NCBI GenBank assembly: GCA_947449515.1
Contig: CANFSD010000005.1
Span: forward strand, 1-28,167
DNA length: 28,167 nucleotides
Direction of reading: 5' to 3'
From: Bacteroidota bacterium
GTDB taxonomy: Bacteria > Bacteroidota > Bacteroidia > UKL13-3
Shown one piece after another: positions 16,092 through 23,915 of the stretch; position 1 is the first letter of the stretch, and every line of letters begins with the position of its first letter. The notes under the pieces are model-generated. The model worked only from the letters and a program-made list of their open reading frames with translations. It did not search any database and was not told the origin of the DNA. A program made the position numbers and the translations under genes.

Positions 16092-16631
16092 TTAGCGAAG
16101 AGGCAAAACCCTGGTGGCTTTCATAAATCTTCGTTTATAGTAGGGTGCATCCAATCGGTCGATCCGAACACCAGCGCTTGTGCTGGAGTGGATAAACTGA
16201 ATTGGTTCGCCTTTATTAGAAACCACAATTCCTACATGCCCAATTCCTCTTCTCCTGCTATTTCGGCCCTTGAAGAAGAGTAAATCGCCTTTGCTAATTT
16301 GTTTCCGCTGCACCTCAACGCCCATAAAACTCTGCCCAGCCGAAGTATGAGGTAATTTTATTCCAAATTTTCGGAAAACCATCATGGTAAAACCACTGCA
16401 ATCAAATCCTTTTGCACCAGTGCCACCCCTGCGGTAACGGTCGCCCATAAACGACATGGCGTATTTAATTAAACTGTCGGGTTGAAGTTTGGATTTGGAC
16501 TTAACTACTACAGTGTCAGAAGGTTTTGAGAGAAGAAACAATTGAAAGGGAGAATCAATTTGGGCATAGAGGGTGCTAGAACTCATTAAGAGCCAAATAA
16601 TCAATAAGATATGTGTATATTGCCTGTTCAA
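16092..16631 (-). CDS. NlpC/P60 family cell-wall hydrolase, TTG start proposed
   Basis: A C40 peptidase that cleaves peptidoglycan stem peptides in the periplasm. Counting from the TTG at 16631 the protein is 179 residues, with a signal peptide (short polar start, LLIIWLLMSSS core, ending YAQ). The catalytic residues are Cys78 in FDCSGF, His132 in GHVGIV and His148 in FIHSS. GDRYRRGGTGAKGFDCSG is the standard active-site loop. The frame stays open upstream to an ATG at 16784, but that start would run 92 bases into bamD and bury the signal peptide. The only internal ATG (16586) would remove the signal peptide. TTG at 16631 is therefore my choice. It is divergent from bamD. Confidence 0.88.
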   Translation of the reverse strand: MNRQYTHILLIIWLLMSSSTLYAQIDSPFQLFLLSKPSDTVVVKSKSKLQPDSLIKYAMSFMGDRYRRGGTGAKGFDCSGFTMMVFRKFGIKLPHTSAGQSFMGVEVQRKQISKGDLLFFKGRNSRRRGIGHVGIVVSNKGEPIQFIHSSTSAGVRIDRLDAPYYKRRFMKATRVLPLR

Positions 16632-16647
16632 TCCGATGTAAAAATAA

Positions 16648-16679
16648 TTGAAAAAGACAAAATAAAAAGTGTATGTTTG
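16648..16679 (+). promoter_or_regulatory. Putative bamD operon promoter
   Basis: A TTG at 16648-16650 and TATGTTTG at 16672-16679 are separated by 21 bases, fitting the Bacteroidota -33/-7 pattern (TTTG, then TAnnTTTG). The box lies 13 bases before the ATG at 16693 and covers the alternative ATG at 16669, which supports the downstream start for bamD. Confidence 0.45.
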
Positions 16680-16692
16680 CAGTTTGCTAACT

Positions 16693-17508
16693 ATGAGGTA
16701 TTTCGGTATTTGTATTCTGTTTGTTTCACTTCTGCTTGCTGCTTGTTCAAATAAGTACCAACAAGCACTAAAGAACCCTGACAATAGGTTGAAGTTAGAA
16801 TTGGCGGATGCTTATTACAAAAAGAAAGATTTTGTAAGAGCTATCAGTCTATACGAACAGGTGGAAGATGCTTACAGTGGAACACCCACAGCAGAAAAAG
16901 TTCTTTACAACAGTGCGCAATGTAATTTTGGTTTAAAAATGTATGCTTTGGCGGGCTTTCAGTTTAAAACCTATTTCGAGAATTTTCCAACAGGTGAACA
17001 TGCAGAAGAATCTTTGTACATGAATGCCTATTGTGCTTTTTTAGAATCGTACGAACCAGAATTGGATCAAACCGATACCTATAAAGCAATAGAAACATTT
17101 AAAATATTTATCAATGTTTACCCAGAAAGTAAATACATTCCTGAGGTAAATAATTACTTAGATAAATTGAGAGAGAAGTTGAGTTACAAAGCTTATAAGG
17201 CGGCAAAAATGTACTACGACATGGGTGAGTACAAAAGTGCAATTGTAACTTTGAAAAATATTTCGCGTGAATACCCAGAAATGCCTCAAAAAGAGGAAGT
17301 AGATTTTTTGGTTGTGAAGGCCAATTATTTATTGGCTAAGAATAGTATAACCGAAAAACAATTGGAGCGTTATAACAATACCTTGTTAGCTTATGAGGAG
17401 TTTGCAGAGCAATACACCGAAAGCAGCAAGTTTATGAACGATGCCAAAGAAATGAAGGAAAGGGTTTTATTGGAAATTGCTAAAATTAATTCCAAGGTAA
17501 AACTATGA
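16693..17508 (+). CDS. bamD: Outer-membrane assembly lipoprotein BamD
   Basis: A 271-residue lipoprotein of the BAM complex that inserts beta-barrel proteins into the outer membrane. The ATG at 16693 starts a lipoprotein signal with lipobox LLAAC (Cys18). An in-frame ATG at 16669 would add eight residues before it and sits within the likely promoter. TPR-type repeats follow: LADAYYKKKDFVRAISLYEQV, then segments with YALAGFQFKTYFENFP and AIETFKIFINVYPESKYI, and further C-terminal ones. First gene of a five-gene run. Its stop overlaps the next start as ATGA. Confidence 0.93.
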   Translation: MRYFGICILFVSLLLAACSNKYQQALKNPDNRLKLELADAYYKKKDFVRAISLYEQVEDAYSGTPTAEKVLYNSAQCNFGLKMYALAGFQFKTYFENFPTGEHAEESLYMNAYCAFLESYEPELDQTDTYKAIETFKIFINVYPESKYIPEVNNYLDKLREKLSYKAYKAAKMYYDMGEYKSAIVTLKNISREYPEMPQKEEVDFLVVKANYLLAKNSITEKQLERYNNTLLAYEEFAEQYTESSKFMNDAKEMKERVLLEIAKINSKVKL

Positions 17509-17900
17509 AAAATGGAATTGTGATAATTTTAGTCTTTCTTGCCTTAGTTGCTGCGCTATGGTGGTTAAAGAAGGAAGATTCAGAATCGCCAAACATTATG
17601 CTTAAACCGGATACCACTGCGGTAAGCAATAATATGGGAGGAGAAGCGAGCAGTAGTTATCAATTGATGGAAAGTGCCGATCCAACCAACAACCGCCTAG
17701 AAGAGAAAGCGGAGTTTATTGGAAAAGCCTACGCCAATTGTATGTCGCTTGTTTATAGGTTGCCTAATTCAAGTGTCAATAAAATTGAAAACAATGTTGA
17801 AGGGATATCTTATATAGATTTTAATTATAAACAGGTACATCATATTCTTTATTTCGATAAGGGTATTTGTATCTCAGATGAAATTCAAAAAATAAAGTAA
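17505..17900 (+). CDS. Small single-pass membrane-anchored protein of unknown function
   Basis: A 131-residue protein that begins with a membrane segment (about residues 4-21, GIVIILVFLALVAALWWL) and continues with a polar, low-complexity linker and a small domain (about 65-131). It is coupled to bamD by a 4-base ATGA overlap and lies 12 bases before rpoZ. I do not recognise the family. The domain ends in short strands (SYIDFNYKQVHHILYF) with two Cys (one near residue 79, one near 122). The position between bamD and rpoZ suggests only that it is co-expressed. Confidence 0.8.
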   Translation: MKNGIVIILVFLALVAALWWLKKEDSESPNIMLKPDTTAVSNNMGGEASSSYQLMESADPTNNRLEEKAEFIGKAYANCMSLVYRLPNSSVNKIENNVEGISYIDFNYKQVHHILYFDKGICISDEIQKIK

Positions 17901-17912
17901 CAAATAAATAAA

Positions 17913-18257
17913 ATGGCTAACAACAATTATCAAAATGTTCCATCAACCACCATCGCGCGTGATTTGAGGAAATTGGAAAAAGGTACCGACAATATCTATG
18001 AGTCTATTGCAATCATAGCCAAGCGTGCCAACCAAATTGGTGCTCAATTGAAAGAAGAATTGCACGCCAAATTGGATGAATTTAACAACGATAGCGATAC
18101 TTTGGAAGAAGTATTTGAAAATCGTGAGCAAATTGAAATTAGCATGTACTACGAGCGTTTGCCTAAGCCAACACTTATTGCTACCGAAGAGTTTTTAGAC
18201 GAAAAAGTGCATTTCCGCAATCCTGAAAAGGAAAAGCGTTTGGCAGAAGAAAACTAA
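17913..18257 (+). CDS. rpoZ: RNA polymerase omega subunit, Bacteroidota type
   Basis: A 114-residue protein matching the Bacteroidota omega-like family. The conserved part is DNIYESIAIIAKRANQIGAQLKEEL (about 26-50), where the YESI..IAKRANQI motif corresponds to the omega helix that wraps the beta' subunit C-terminus. An acidic segment and an RLPKPT/ATEEFL stretch follow, typical of the phylum. Omega helps assemble and stabilise the polymerase core and contributes to ppGpp binding in some bacteria. Its place between the bamD unit and coaBC is the usual order in this phylum. Confidence 0.88.
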   Translation: MANNNYQNVPSTTIARDLRKLEKGTDNIYESIAIIAKRANQIGAQLKEELHAKLDEFNNDSDTLEEVFENREQIEISMYYERLPKPTLIATEEFLDEKVHFRNPEKEKRLAEEN

Positions 18258-18276
18258 TAGCTTAATTTGCCTTCAA

Positions 18277-19479
18277 ATGCTTGAAGGAAAAAAAATACTA
18301 CTTGGAATAAGCGGGAGCATTGCAGCCTACAAAACAGCTGCATTGACCCGCTTATTTGTTAAAGCGGGCGCTCAGGTTAAAATTGTAATGACTCCGGCTG
18401 CACGCGATTTTGTTACGCCTGTAACACTTGCTACACTTAGCAAAAATCCCGTTCAATCTCAATTTATAAAAGGTGATAAAGGCGAATGGACCAATCATGT
18501 AGAACTTGGTTTGTGGGCAGATGTAATGCTGCTAGCACCATTAACAGCAAACACTTTGGCGAAAATGGCCAATGGGCTTTGCGATAATTTATTACTTGCA
18601 ACTTACCTTTCTGCCAGATGTACTGTGGTTGTCGCTCCTGCAATGGATTTGGATATGTATGCACATCCTGCCACGCAAAATAATTTAAAGACCATCAGCT
18701 CCTATGGCAATTTAATTATAGAACCGAATAGTGGTGAATTAGCCAGTGGTTTAGATGGTAAAGGTAGAATGGCTGAACCGGAGGAAATTTTCCAATTCCT
18801 TAAAAACCATTTCAACCAATCAAATGAATTAGTTGGCAAACAAGTTCTTGTGACTGCTGGTCCTACCTACGAACACATAGATCCTGTGCGTTTCATTGGT
18901 AACCATAGCAGTGGCAAAATGGGTTTTGCTATTGCTGAGGTGCTTGCCAATAAAGGTGCCAAGGTTGTCTTAATTGCCGGTCCGAACCAATTGAATTTAA
19001 AGCATAAAAACATTCAGCAAATAGACGTGAATACTGCTGAAGAAATGTTTCAAGCTACTTTGAAACATTTTAAAAAATCCAATATTGCTATTTTAAGCGC
19101 CGCTGTGGCAGATTATACACCAGAGAAGGTAAGCGAGCAGAAAATAAAAAAGAATGGCGATACGTTTCAATTAAAGCTTAAAAAGACTATTGATATCTTA
19201 AAGGAATTGGGTCGTTTAAAAACCAACAAACAAAAGTTGATTGGGTTTGCATTGGAAACTGAAAATGAGTTGGCCAATGCCAAGAAAAAAATAGTTGCAA
19301 AAAACTTAGATTTTATTGTGCTTAATTCTCTGAAAAATAAAGGCGCTGGTTTTGGCGTTGATACCAATCAAGTACAAATTATCCATAAAGACGGAAAAAT
19401 TCATAACTTCGGATTAAAGTCGAAAAGTGCTGTGGCAATTGATATTGTAGACCAGCTTATACAAATAATACATGCGTAA
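18277..19479 (+). CDS. coaBC: Bifunctional CoaBC, phosphopantothenoylcysteine synthase/decarboxylase
   Basis: A 400-residue fusion for two steps of CoA synthesis. The flavin-binding CoaC domain (about 1-175) has GISGSIAAYK, the catalytic His74 in NHVELG and PAMDLDMY at 121-128 (the PAMNxxMW motif, with Asp for Asn). The substrate-clamp motif reads SGELASGLDGKGRM, with Ser157 where E. coli Dfp has the reactive Cys158. The CoaB domain (about 186-400) has GPTYEHIDPVRFIGNHSSGKMG, AAVADY and a KIKK Lys motif (288-291) and uses CTP. The Ser and Asp changes may be normal for the phylum. The gene overlaps the next start by 8 bases. Confidence 0.95.
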   Translation: MLEGKKILLGISGSIAAYKTAALTRLFVKAGAQVKIVMTPAARDFVTPVTLATLSKNPVQSQFIKGDKGEWTNHVELGLWADVMLLAPLTANTLAKMANGLCDNLLLATYLSARCTVVVAPAMDLDMYAHPATQNNLKTISSYGNLIIEPNSGELASGLDGKGRMAEPEEIFQFLKNHFNQSNELVGKQVLVTAGPTYEHIDPVRFIGNHSSGKMGFAIAEVLANKGAKVVLIAGPNQLNLKHKNIQQIDVNTAEEMFQATLKHFKKSNIAILSAAVADYTPEKVSEQKIKKNGDTFQLKLKKTIDILKELGRLKTNKQKLIGFALETENELANAKKKIVAKNLDFIVLNSLKNKGAGFGVDTNQVQIIHKDGKIHNFGLKSKSAVAIDIVDQLIQIIHA

Positions 19480-20377
19480 AGGAATAGTTATTTTTGTTTT
19501 TATCAGTTTATTGGGCTTTTCAATGAAAGCACAAGAACTTTCTTGTCGCGTAAAAATAAACGACCAGCAGGTTCAAATTACAGACAAAACAATTTTTAGA
19601 AATTTGGAGCAGCGGCTTCAAGATTTTATGAATAATAGCCGTTGGACCAATGAGCAAATGGCCAATAATGAAAAAATAGAGCTAAATATTGAAATAATAA
19701 TTGCAGCCTATGATCAAAACTCCTATGAATACAGGGCTTCTGCCATTATTCAATCTCGCAGGCCTGTTTTTGGTTCGAGCTATAATACCACCTTGTTTAG
19801 TTTTAACGATGAAAATTGGGATTTTAAATACCAAGAACAAGACCGTGTAGAATATCAAGACGGGCAATACTTGGGCGACCTTTCTTCTTTATTGAGCTTT
19901 TATGCCTATTACGCCTTAGCATTGGATTTTGACAGTTTTGCATCGGAGGGAGGAACACCCTTTTTTACCAAGGCTTTTCAAATAGCTAATTTAGCGCAAC
20001 AAACCAGTGCCAAAGCAGGATGGAAGCCTTTTGAAAAAACAGTAAGAACGCGTTACAATTTAATTGATAATATTTTAAATGAACGTTTTCGTCCGCTGCG
20101 TAATGCCTATTACATATACCATAGAAAAGGCATGGACCAATTTACCAAGGATGCTTTTCAAGCACGTAAACAAATAATGATAGCCTTGGATCAAGTTAAA
20201 AAAGTATATAAAATTTCTCCTAACACGGTTATGCTTTTGGTGTTTTTTGAAGCCAAGAGTGATGAATTGGTTTCCATATTTAAAGGCGCAGATGATATTG
20301 AAAAGCCTAAGGCCGTTGAATTGTTAAGTGAAATCAATATTGCAAATATTACTAAATACGAAAGAATAAAATCTTAA
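19472..20377 (+). CDS. porD: DUF4835 family protein (PorD-like, T9SS-associated)
   Basis: A 301-residue secreted protein with signal peptide MRKGIVIFVFISLLGFSMKAQ. It matches the DUF4835 family by overall plan: ELSCRVKINDQQVQ at the mature start, FRNLEQRLQDFMNNSRWT, SRRPVFGSSYNTTLFSFND, and a long helical C-terminal half beginning about YYALALDFDSFASEGG. DUF4835 proteins are annotated in databases as PorD of the type IX secretion system, a name I recall but cannot check here. The gene overlaps coaBC by 8 bases, the usual position. The amylase in this window carries a T9SS tail, consistent with a working system. In many Bacteroidota recN follows here; it does not in this window. Confidence 0.85.
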   Translation: MRKGIVIFVFISLLGFSMKAQELSCRVKINDQQVQITDKTIFRNLEQRLQDFMNNSRWTNEQMANNEKIELNIEIIIAAYDQNSYEYRASAIIQSRRPVFGSSYNTTLFSFNDENWDFKYQEQDRVEYQDGQYLGDLSSLLSFYAYYALALDFDSFASEGGTPFFTKAFQIANLAQQTSAKAGWKPFEKTVRTRYNLIDNILNERFRPLRNAYYIYHRKGMDQFTKDAFQARKQIMIALDQVKKVYKISPNTVMLLVFFEAKSDELVSIFKGADDIEKPKAVELLSEINIANITKYERIKS

Positions 20378-20402
20378 TTTCCCTTCCCTTAAATTTTTTA
20401 AA

Positions 20403-21122
20403 ATGTCAAATTTACCACACCATCACCATAGTCACGAAGAAAATCATTTTAGCGGAAGTGAAATGGTTCGTGATATTGTTATAGGAATGAGCGATGGCCT
20501 TACGGTTCCATTTGCCTTAGCTGCAGGTTTAACTGGTGCTGCCCAAGGAAATGGTGTAATTGTTACTGCTGGTTTAGCAGAAATAGTTGCAGGAAGTATT
20601 GCCATGGGATTGGGAGGATATTTGGCTGGTAAAACTGAAATAGACCATTATGCCAGTGAACTCAAAAGAGAGTATAGGGAGATAGAAGTATATCCAGAAG
20701 TTGAAAAACAAGAAGTACGTGATGTATTCAAAGAATATGGTTTAAGTGAAGCATCTACAGAAGCCATTGTGGATGAATTATCAAAGAATAAAGACCAATG
20801 GGTTAAATTCATGATGCGTTATGAATTAGGTTTGGAGGAGCCAGATTTAAATCGTGCGTGCACCAGTGCTTTAACTATTGGAGTTTCTTATATAATAGGA
20901 GGTATTGTTCCATTGAGTACCTACTTTCCAATTTTTTCAGACAATGCACATGATGGGTTTATTTACTCTTGTGTGGTTACTGCCATTTGTTTGTTTACGT
21001 TTGGGTATTTTAAAACAAAAATTATTGGTCAAGAACCTTTTATGGGTGCGTTTAAAACCTTGTTAATTGGCGCCTTGGCAGCTGGTTCGGCCTATTTTAT
21101 TGCACGTTTAATTGGCGGTTAA
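20403..21122 (+). CDS. VIT1/CCC1-type metal transporter
   Basis: A 239-residue membrane protein of the vacuolar iron transporter family, which moves Fe2+ or Mn2+ out of the cytoplasm by proton antiport. A His-rich N-terminus (PHHHHSHEENH, residues 5-15) could bind metal. The first helix region reads MVRDIVIGMSDGLTVPFALAAGLTGA, the family signature with the conserved Asp. A second helix has GLAEIVAGSIAMGLGGYLAGKTE. A cytoplasmic acidic metal-binding domain with Glu pairs follows (about 84-146), then three more membrane segments (about 152-175, 184-202, 214-236). It is 25 bases after the DUF4835 gene and 10 bases before the next gene, so likely part of the same run. Confidence 0.9.
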   Translation: MSNLPHHHHSHEENHFSGSEMVRDIVIGMSDGLTVPFALAAGLTGAAQGNGVIVTAGLAEIVAGSIAMGLGGYLAGKTEIDHYASELKREYREIEVYPEVEKQEVRDVFKEYGLSEASTEAIVDELSKNKDQWVKFMMRYELGLEEPDLNRACTSALTIGVSYIIGGIVPLSTYFPIFSDNAHDGFIYSCVVTAICLFTFGYFKTKIIGQEPFMGAFKTLLIGALAAGSAYFIARLIGG

Positions 21123-21132
21123 TATTTTAAAT

Positions 21133-21627
21133 ATGATTAAAAGAATACTTTTTATTTGTCTTTTTCTTGTTCAGTTCACTGCGTATTCTCAAACACCGGG
21201 TGTAATTATTGGAGAAATGAATAATGGAACTTTTGCCATAAATAGCAATCAAAATTCTTTGATAAAAGCGTTTGAGTGGACGTTTAAAGACGGTACCAAG
21301 GTTACAGAAATGAGTATAACCCAATTTGGTAATGAATATTATTTACTGGCAACTTGCACCTACCAAGGTAGAAAAAGAATTGCAGCAGTTGACTTAGATT
21401 TGGTTGGAATCAATTTTGTTTTAAATGAAGATGCACAGTTCAAAATGTGCTCAGCTGTAGCTTGTGAAAACTGTCGGTTCTTTTTTGAAAACAATAAAAT
21501 TGTGGCCTGTAAATGTGAAGAAACTGGTACCATTAGTAACCATTGCCATTACAAGGCTGGTGCGGGAAATGGTTATTTTGTAAGTTTTCAACGCGCAGTA
21601 AAAATGGCAAAAGACGAACGCAATTAA
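21133..21627 (+). CDS. Secreted Cys-rich small protein of unknown function
   Basis: The frame opens at 21112, but the ATG at 21133 begins a signal peptide (MIKRILFICLFLVQFTAYSQ) and avoids overlap with the upstream transporter gene, giving 164 residues. After a beta-rich middle, the C-terminal third clusters Cys at 106, 111, 114, 126, 128 and 138 with His137 and His139, in the patterns CSAVACENC, CKC and HCH. This could form disulfides or bind a metal such as iron, zinc or copper. I do not recognise the family. It follows the VIT1-like transporter by 10 bases, so a metal-related role is a fair guess. Its stop overlaps the convergent LOG gene within one TTAA. Confidence 0.8.
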   Translation: MIKRILFICLFLVQFTAYSQTPGVIIGEMNNGTFAINSNQNSLIKAFEWTFKDGTKVTEMSITQFGNEYYLLATCTYQGRKRIAAVDLDLVGINFVLNEDAQFKMCSAVACENCRFFFENNKIVACKCEETGTISNHCHYKAGAGNGYFVSFQRAVKMAKDERN

Positions 21628-22373
21628 CGTTCACCCAATAAGCCACTAGGTCTATAAACTTTCTCTCTTTTTAAGTCAAATTTTTGAATCGCATATTTTT
21701 TGAAATGTGCCATTGCTTCCTCTACTGAATCTGTAAACAACAAATGTTCTTTGGTGTCGGTTTCAGAAATGGTTTTATTGGCAACCATATCATCTAACAA
21801 TTCAATTAATTTTTTCCAATAGGTGGTTCCAAAAACAACTACAGGGAAATCTTCAATTTTGCCTGTTTGGATAAGTGTTAATGCTTCAAACATTTCATCC
21901 ATAGTTCCCCATCCACCTGGCATAATAACAAAGCCATATGAGTATTTTATGAGTAATGTTTTTCTTACAAAGAAATACCTAAAATCAACCCATCTATGGA
22001 GATAAGGATTTTCTTTTTGTTCGTGTGGTAATTGAATATTACACCCAATGCTAAATCCATTGTTTTCAAATGCCCCTCTGTTGGCGGCTTCCATAATACC
22101 TGGGCCTCCGCCAGTCATCACACCAAAACCTAAATCACTTAAACCAGCACCAATTTCTCTAGCTTTTTGATAATACTCGTGGTTTTCATCAAAGCGCGCA
22201 CTTCCAAAAACAGTTACACAGGGGCCTAAAAAGTGTAATGCCCTGAATCCTTTTATAAACTCAAACCAAACTTTAAAGGCAAAAATAAATTCCCGCTTTC
22301 TTGATCTTGGTCCTTCTAAAAACCTACGTTCACTTTGCAGGTAATGTCTTGCCTTCGCTTTTTCTGAATTCAT
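21624..22373 (-). CDS. LOG family protein (TIGR00730-type)
   Basis: A 249-residue Rossmann-fold protein of the LOG family, whose members hydrolyse nucleoside 5'-monophosphates to free base and ribose phosphate (cytokinin-activating in plants). Conserved motifs are VFGSAR (55-60), MTGGGPGIMEAANRGA (86-101) with the catalytic Arg99 and Glu95, and the hallmark PGGWGTMDE (152-160). It lies 6 bases after the PhoH-like gene, so they are probably one operon. The bacterial substrate is not known from sequence. An N-terminal region of about 45 charged residues precedes the fold, as in the larger bacterial LOG proteins. Confidence 0.93.
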   Translation of the reverse strand: MNSEKAKARHYLQSERRFLEGPRSRKREFIFAFKVWFEFIKGFRALHFLGPCVTVFGSARFDENHEYYQKAREIGAGLSDLGFGVMTGGGPGIMEAANRGAFENNGFSIGCNIQLPHEQKENPYLHRWVDFRYFFVRKTLLIKYSYGFVIMPGGWGTMDEMFEALTLIQTGKIEDFPVVVFGTTYWKKLIELLDDMVANKTISETDTKEHLLFTDSVEEAMAHFKKYAIQKFDLKREKVYRPSGLLGER

Positions 22374-22379
22374 TTGCTA

Positions 22380-23813
22380 TTATAATAATTGGTTGGCTAA
22401 GTTAGCTAATTCTGAACGTTCACCTTTTTCTAAGGTTATGTGTGCATACAATGGGTTGTCTTGCAAGCGATCTATCAAATAGGAGAGTCCATTAGATTGT
22501 GAGTCGAGGTAAGGGGTGTCTATTTGAAAAACATCTCCTGTGAATACAATTTTACTTCCTTCACCCGCTCTGGTAATAATAGTTTTCACTTCTAATGGTG
22601 TAAGGTTTTGTGCCTCATCTATGATGAAAATAATATTGGAGAGGCTCCTACCTCTAATATAGGCTAGGGGTGTAACCATTAATTTTTCTTGGTTCACCAT
22701 ATCCGTTATTTTTTGAAATTCCTTATCGGTTTCCTTCCATTGGTTCTGAATCAATTTTAAATTATCCCAAAGAGGTTCCATGTATGGGTTAATTTTTGAT
22801 TTGATATCGCCAGGCAAATAACCAATATCTCTATTGCCAAGAGGAATAATTGGTCGTGCTAAATAAATTTGGCGGTAATTGGCTTTTTGTTCCATTGCGG
22901 CAGCTAAAGCCAATAGTGTTTTTCCTGTACCAGCCATACCTTGAATGGTAACCAATTTTATTTGTGGATTCAACACGGCGTGCAATGCGAATGCTTGCTC
23001 TGCATTTCTTGGCTTAATGCCAGAAGCACCAGTTTTATTAACCTTTTCTAAGCTTTCTGTTTCAGCATTATAACAAGTAAGTACACTGTTTTGGGTATTT
23101 TTTAGGATATAAAAATGATTGGCCTTTGGTTTCTTTTTCATTACCAATTCATAGTTTACAAATCCACGAGCATACACTTCATCCACCACAGATGTTCTAA
23201 CTTTGTCTATAATGGTCCGTCCAGTATGAAGCGTATCAATATCTTTTATTTTTCCTGTCTCATAATCTTCTGCCAATATTCCTAAAGATTTTGCTTTGAG
23301 CCTCAAATTAACATCCTTGGTGACCATAATAACTGGCCGGGTAGGGTATTGTTCTTTCATTGCCAAAGCTGCATTTAAAATGCGGTGATCGGCCTTGCGT
23401 TCGCCAAAAACTACCTGGGCATCAATCTTGGTTTTTTCATTCATGATTACCTTAAAATGACCACGTGTGGGTCCGTTTATGGCGATCCAATCTGTTAAGG
23501 TATACTCACCAGAAAGATTATCGAGGTACCTAATAAATTCTCTGGCTTCAAAATTTATGGTATCATTTCCTTTTTTGAAATTATCCAATTCTTCCAAAAC
23601 CGTGATTGGAATTGCTACATCATGTTCCTTGAAATTCTTAATTGAATTATTGTCATATAAAATAACGGAGGTATCAAGTACAAAAATCTTCCTGATTTCC
23701 TTTTGTTTCCTGGTTGTTTTAGTAGCCGTTTTAGCTACTTTACTTACTATCTTTTTTTTTGATACCATTACTAAATTGTTAATTATTTGGCCTCGCTTAT
23801 GTCGAAGTTTCAT
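22380..23813 (-). CDS. PIN domain–PhoH-like ATPase fusion
   Basis: Up to 477 residues. A basic Lys/Thr-rich start is followed by a PIN nuclease domain (about 43-190), with acidic residues at Asp47 in FVLDTSVIL, Glu74/Glu75 and Asp142/Asp167. A PhoH-like ATPase domain follows, with P-loop GMAGTGKT at 292-299, Walker B IIFIIDEAQN (about 394-403), and FTGD near 425. Proteins of this plan (PhoH2 type) are RNA helicase/ribonucleases. The role in this organism is unknown. An internal ATG at 23768 (MVSKKK) is an equally good start and would give 462 residues; no clear ribosome-binding site decides it. The LOG gene follows 6 bases downstream. Confidence 0.92.
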   Translation of the reverse strand: MKLRHKRGQIINNLVMVSKKKIVSKVAKTATKTTRKQKEIRKIFVLDTSVILYDNNSIKNFKEHDVAIPITVLEELDNFKKGNDTINFEAREFIRYLDNLSGEYTLTDWIAINGPTRGHFKVIMNEKTKIDAQVVFGERKADHRILNAALAMKEQYPTRPVIMVTKDVNLRLKAKSLGILAEDYETGKIKDIDTLHTGRTIIDKVRTSVVDEVYARGFVNYELVMKKKPKANHFYILKNTQNSVLTCYNAETESLEKVNKTGASGIKPRNAEQAFALHAVLNPQIKLVTIQGMAGTGKTLLALAAAMEQKANYRQIYLARPIIPLGNRDIGYLPGDIKSKINPYMEPLWDNLKLIQNQWKETDKEFQKITDMVNQEKLMVTPLAYIRGRSLSNIIFIIDEAQNLTPLEVKTIITRAGEGSKIVFTGDVFQIDTPYLDSQSNGLSYLIDRLQDNPLYAHITLEKGERSELANLANQLL

Positions 23814-23859
23814 ATTAATAACGAAGAAAAGAAAGGATACTTATACACAGCTGTTGACG

Positions 23860-23896
23860 AAAAAAAAAGCCTGCTGTAAAAAATACAACAGGCTTT
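23860..23896 (-). terminator. Rho-independent terminator after trxB
   Basis: On the minus strand AAAGCCTGTTGTA (23896-23884) pairs, with one mismatch, with TACAGCAGGCTTT (23878-23866). A run of nine T follows. It lies 19 bases after the trxB stop and precedes the PhoH-like gene, separating the two transcripts. Confidence 0.88.
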
Positions 23897-23915
23897 TCAT
23901 TAATCATTTGAATAA

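Noticed and set aside
20403..20450. His-rich start of the VIT1-like protein as an artificial tag
   Set aside because: The His residues are interspersed with Ser, Glu and Asn, natural for metal-transporter N-termini, and not a vector tag.
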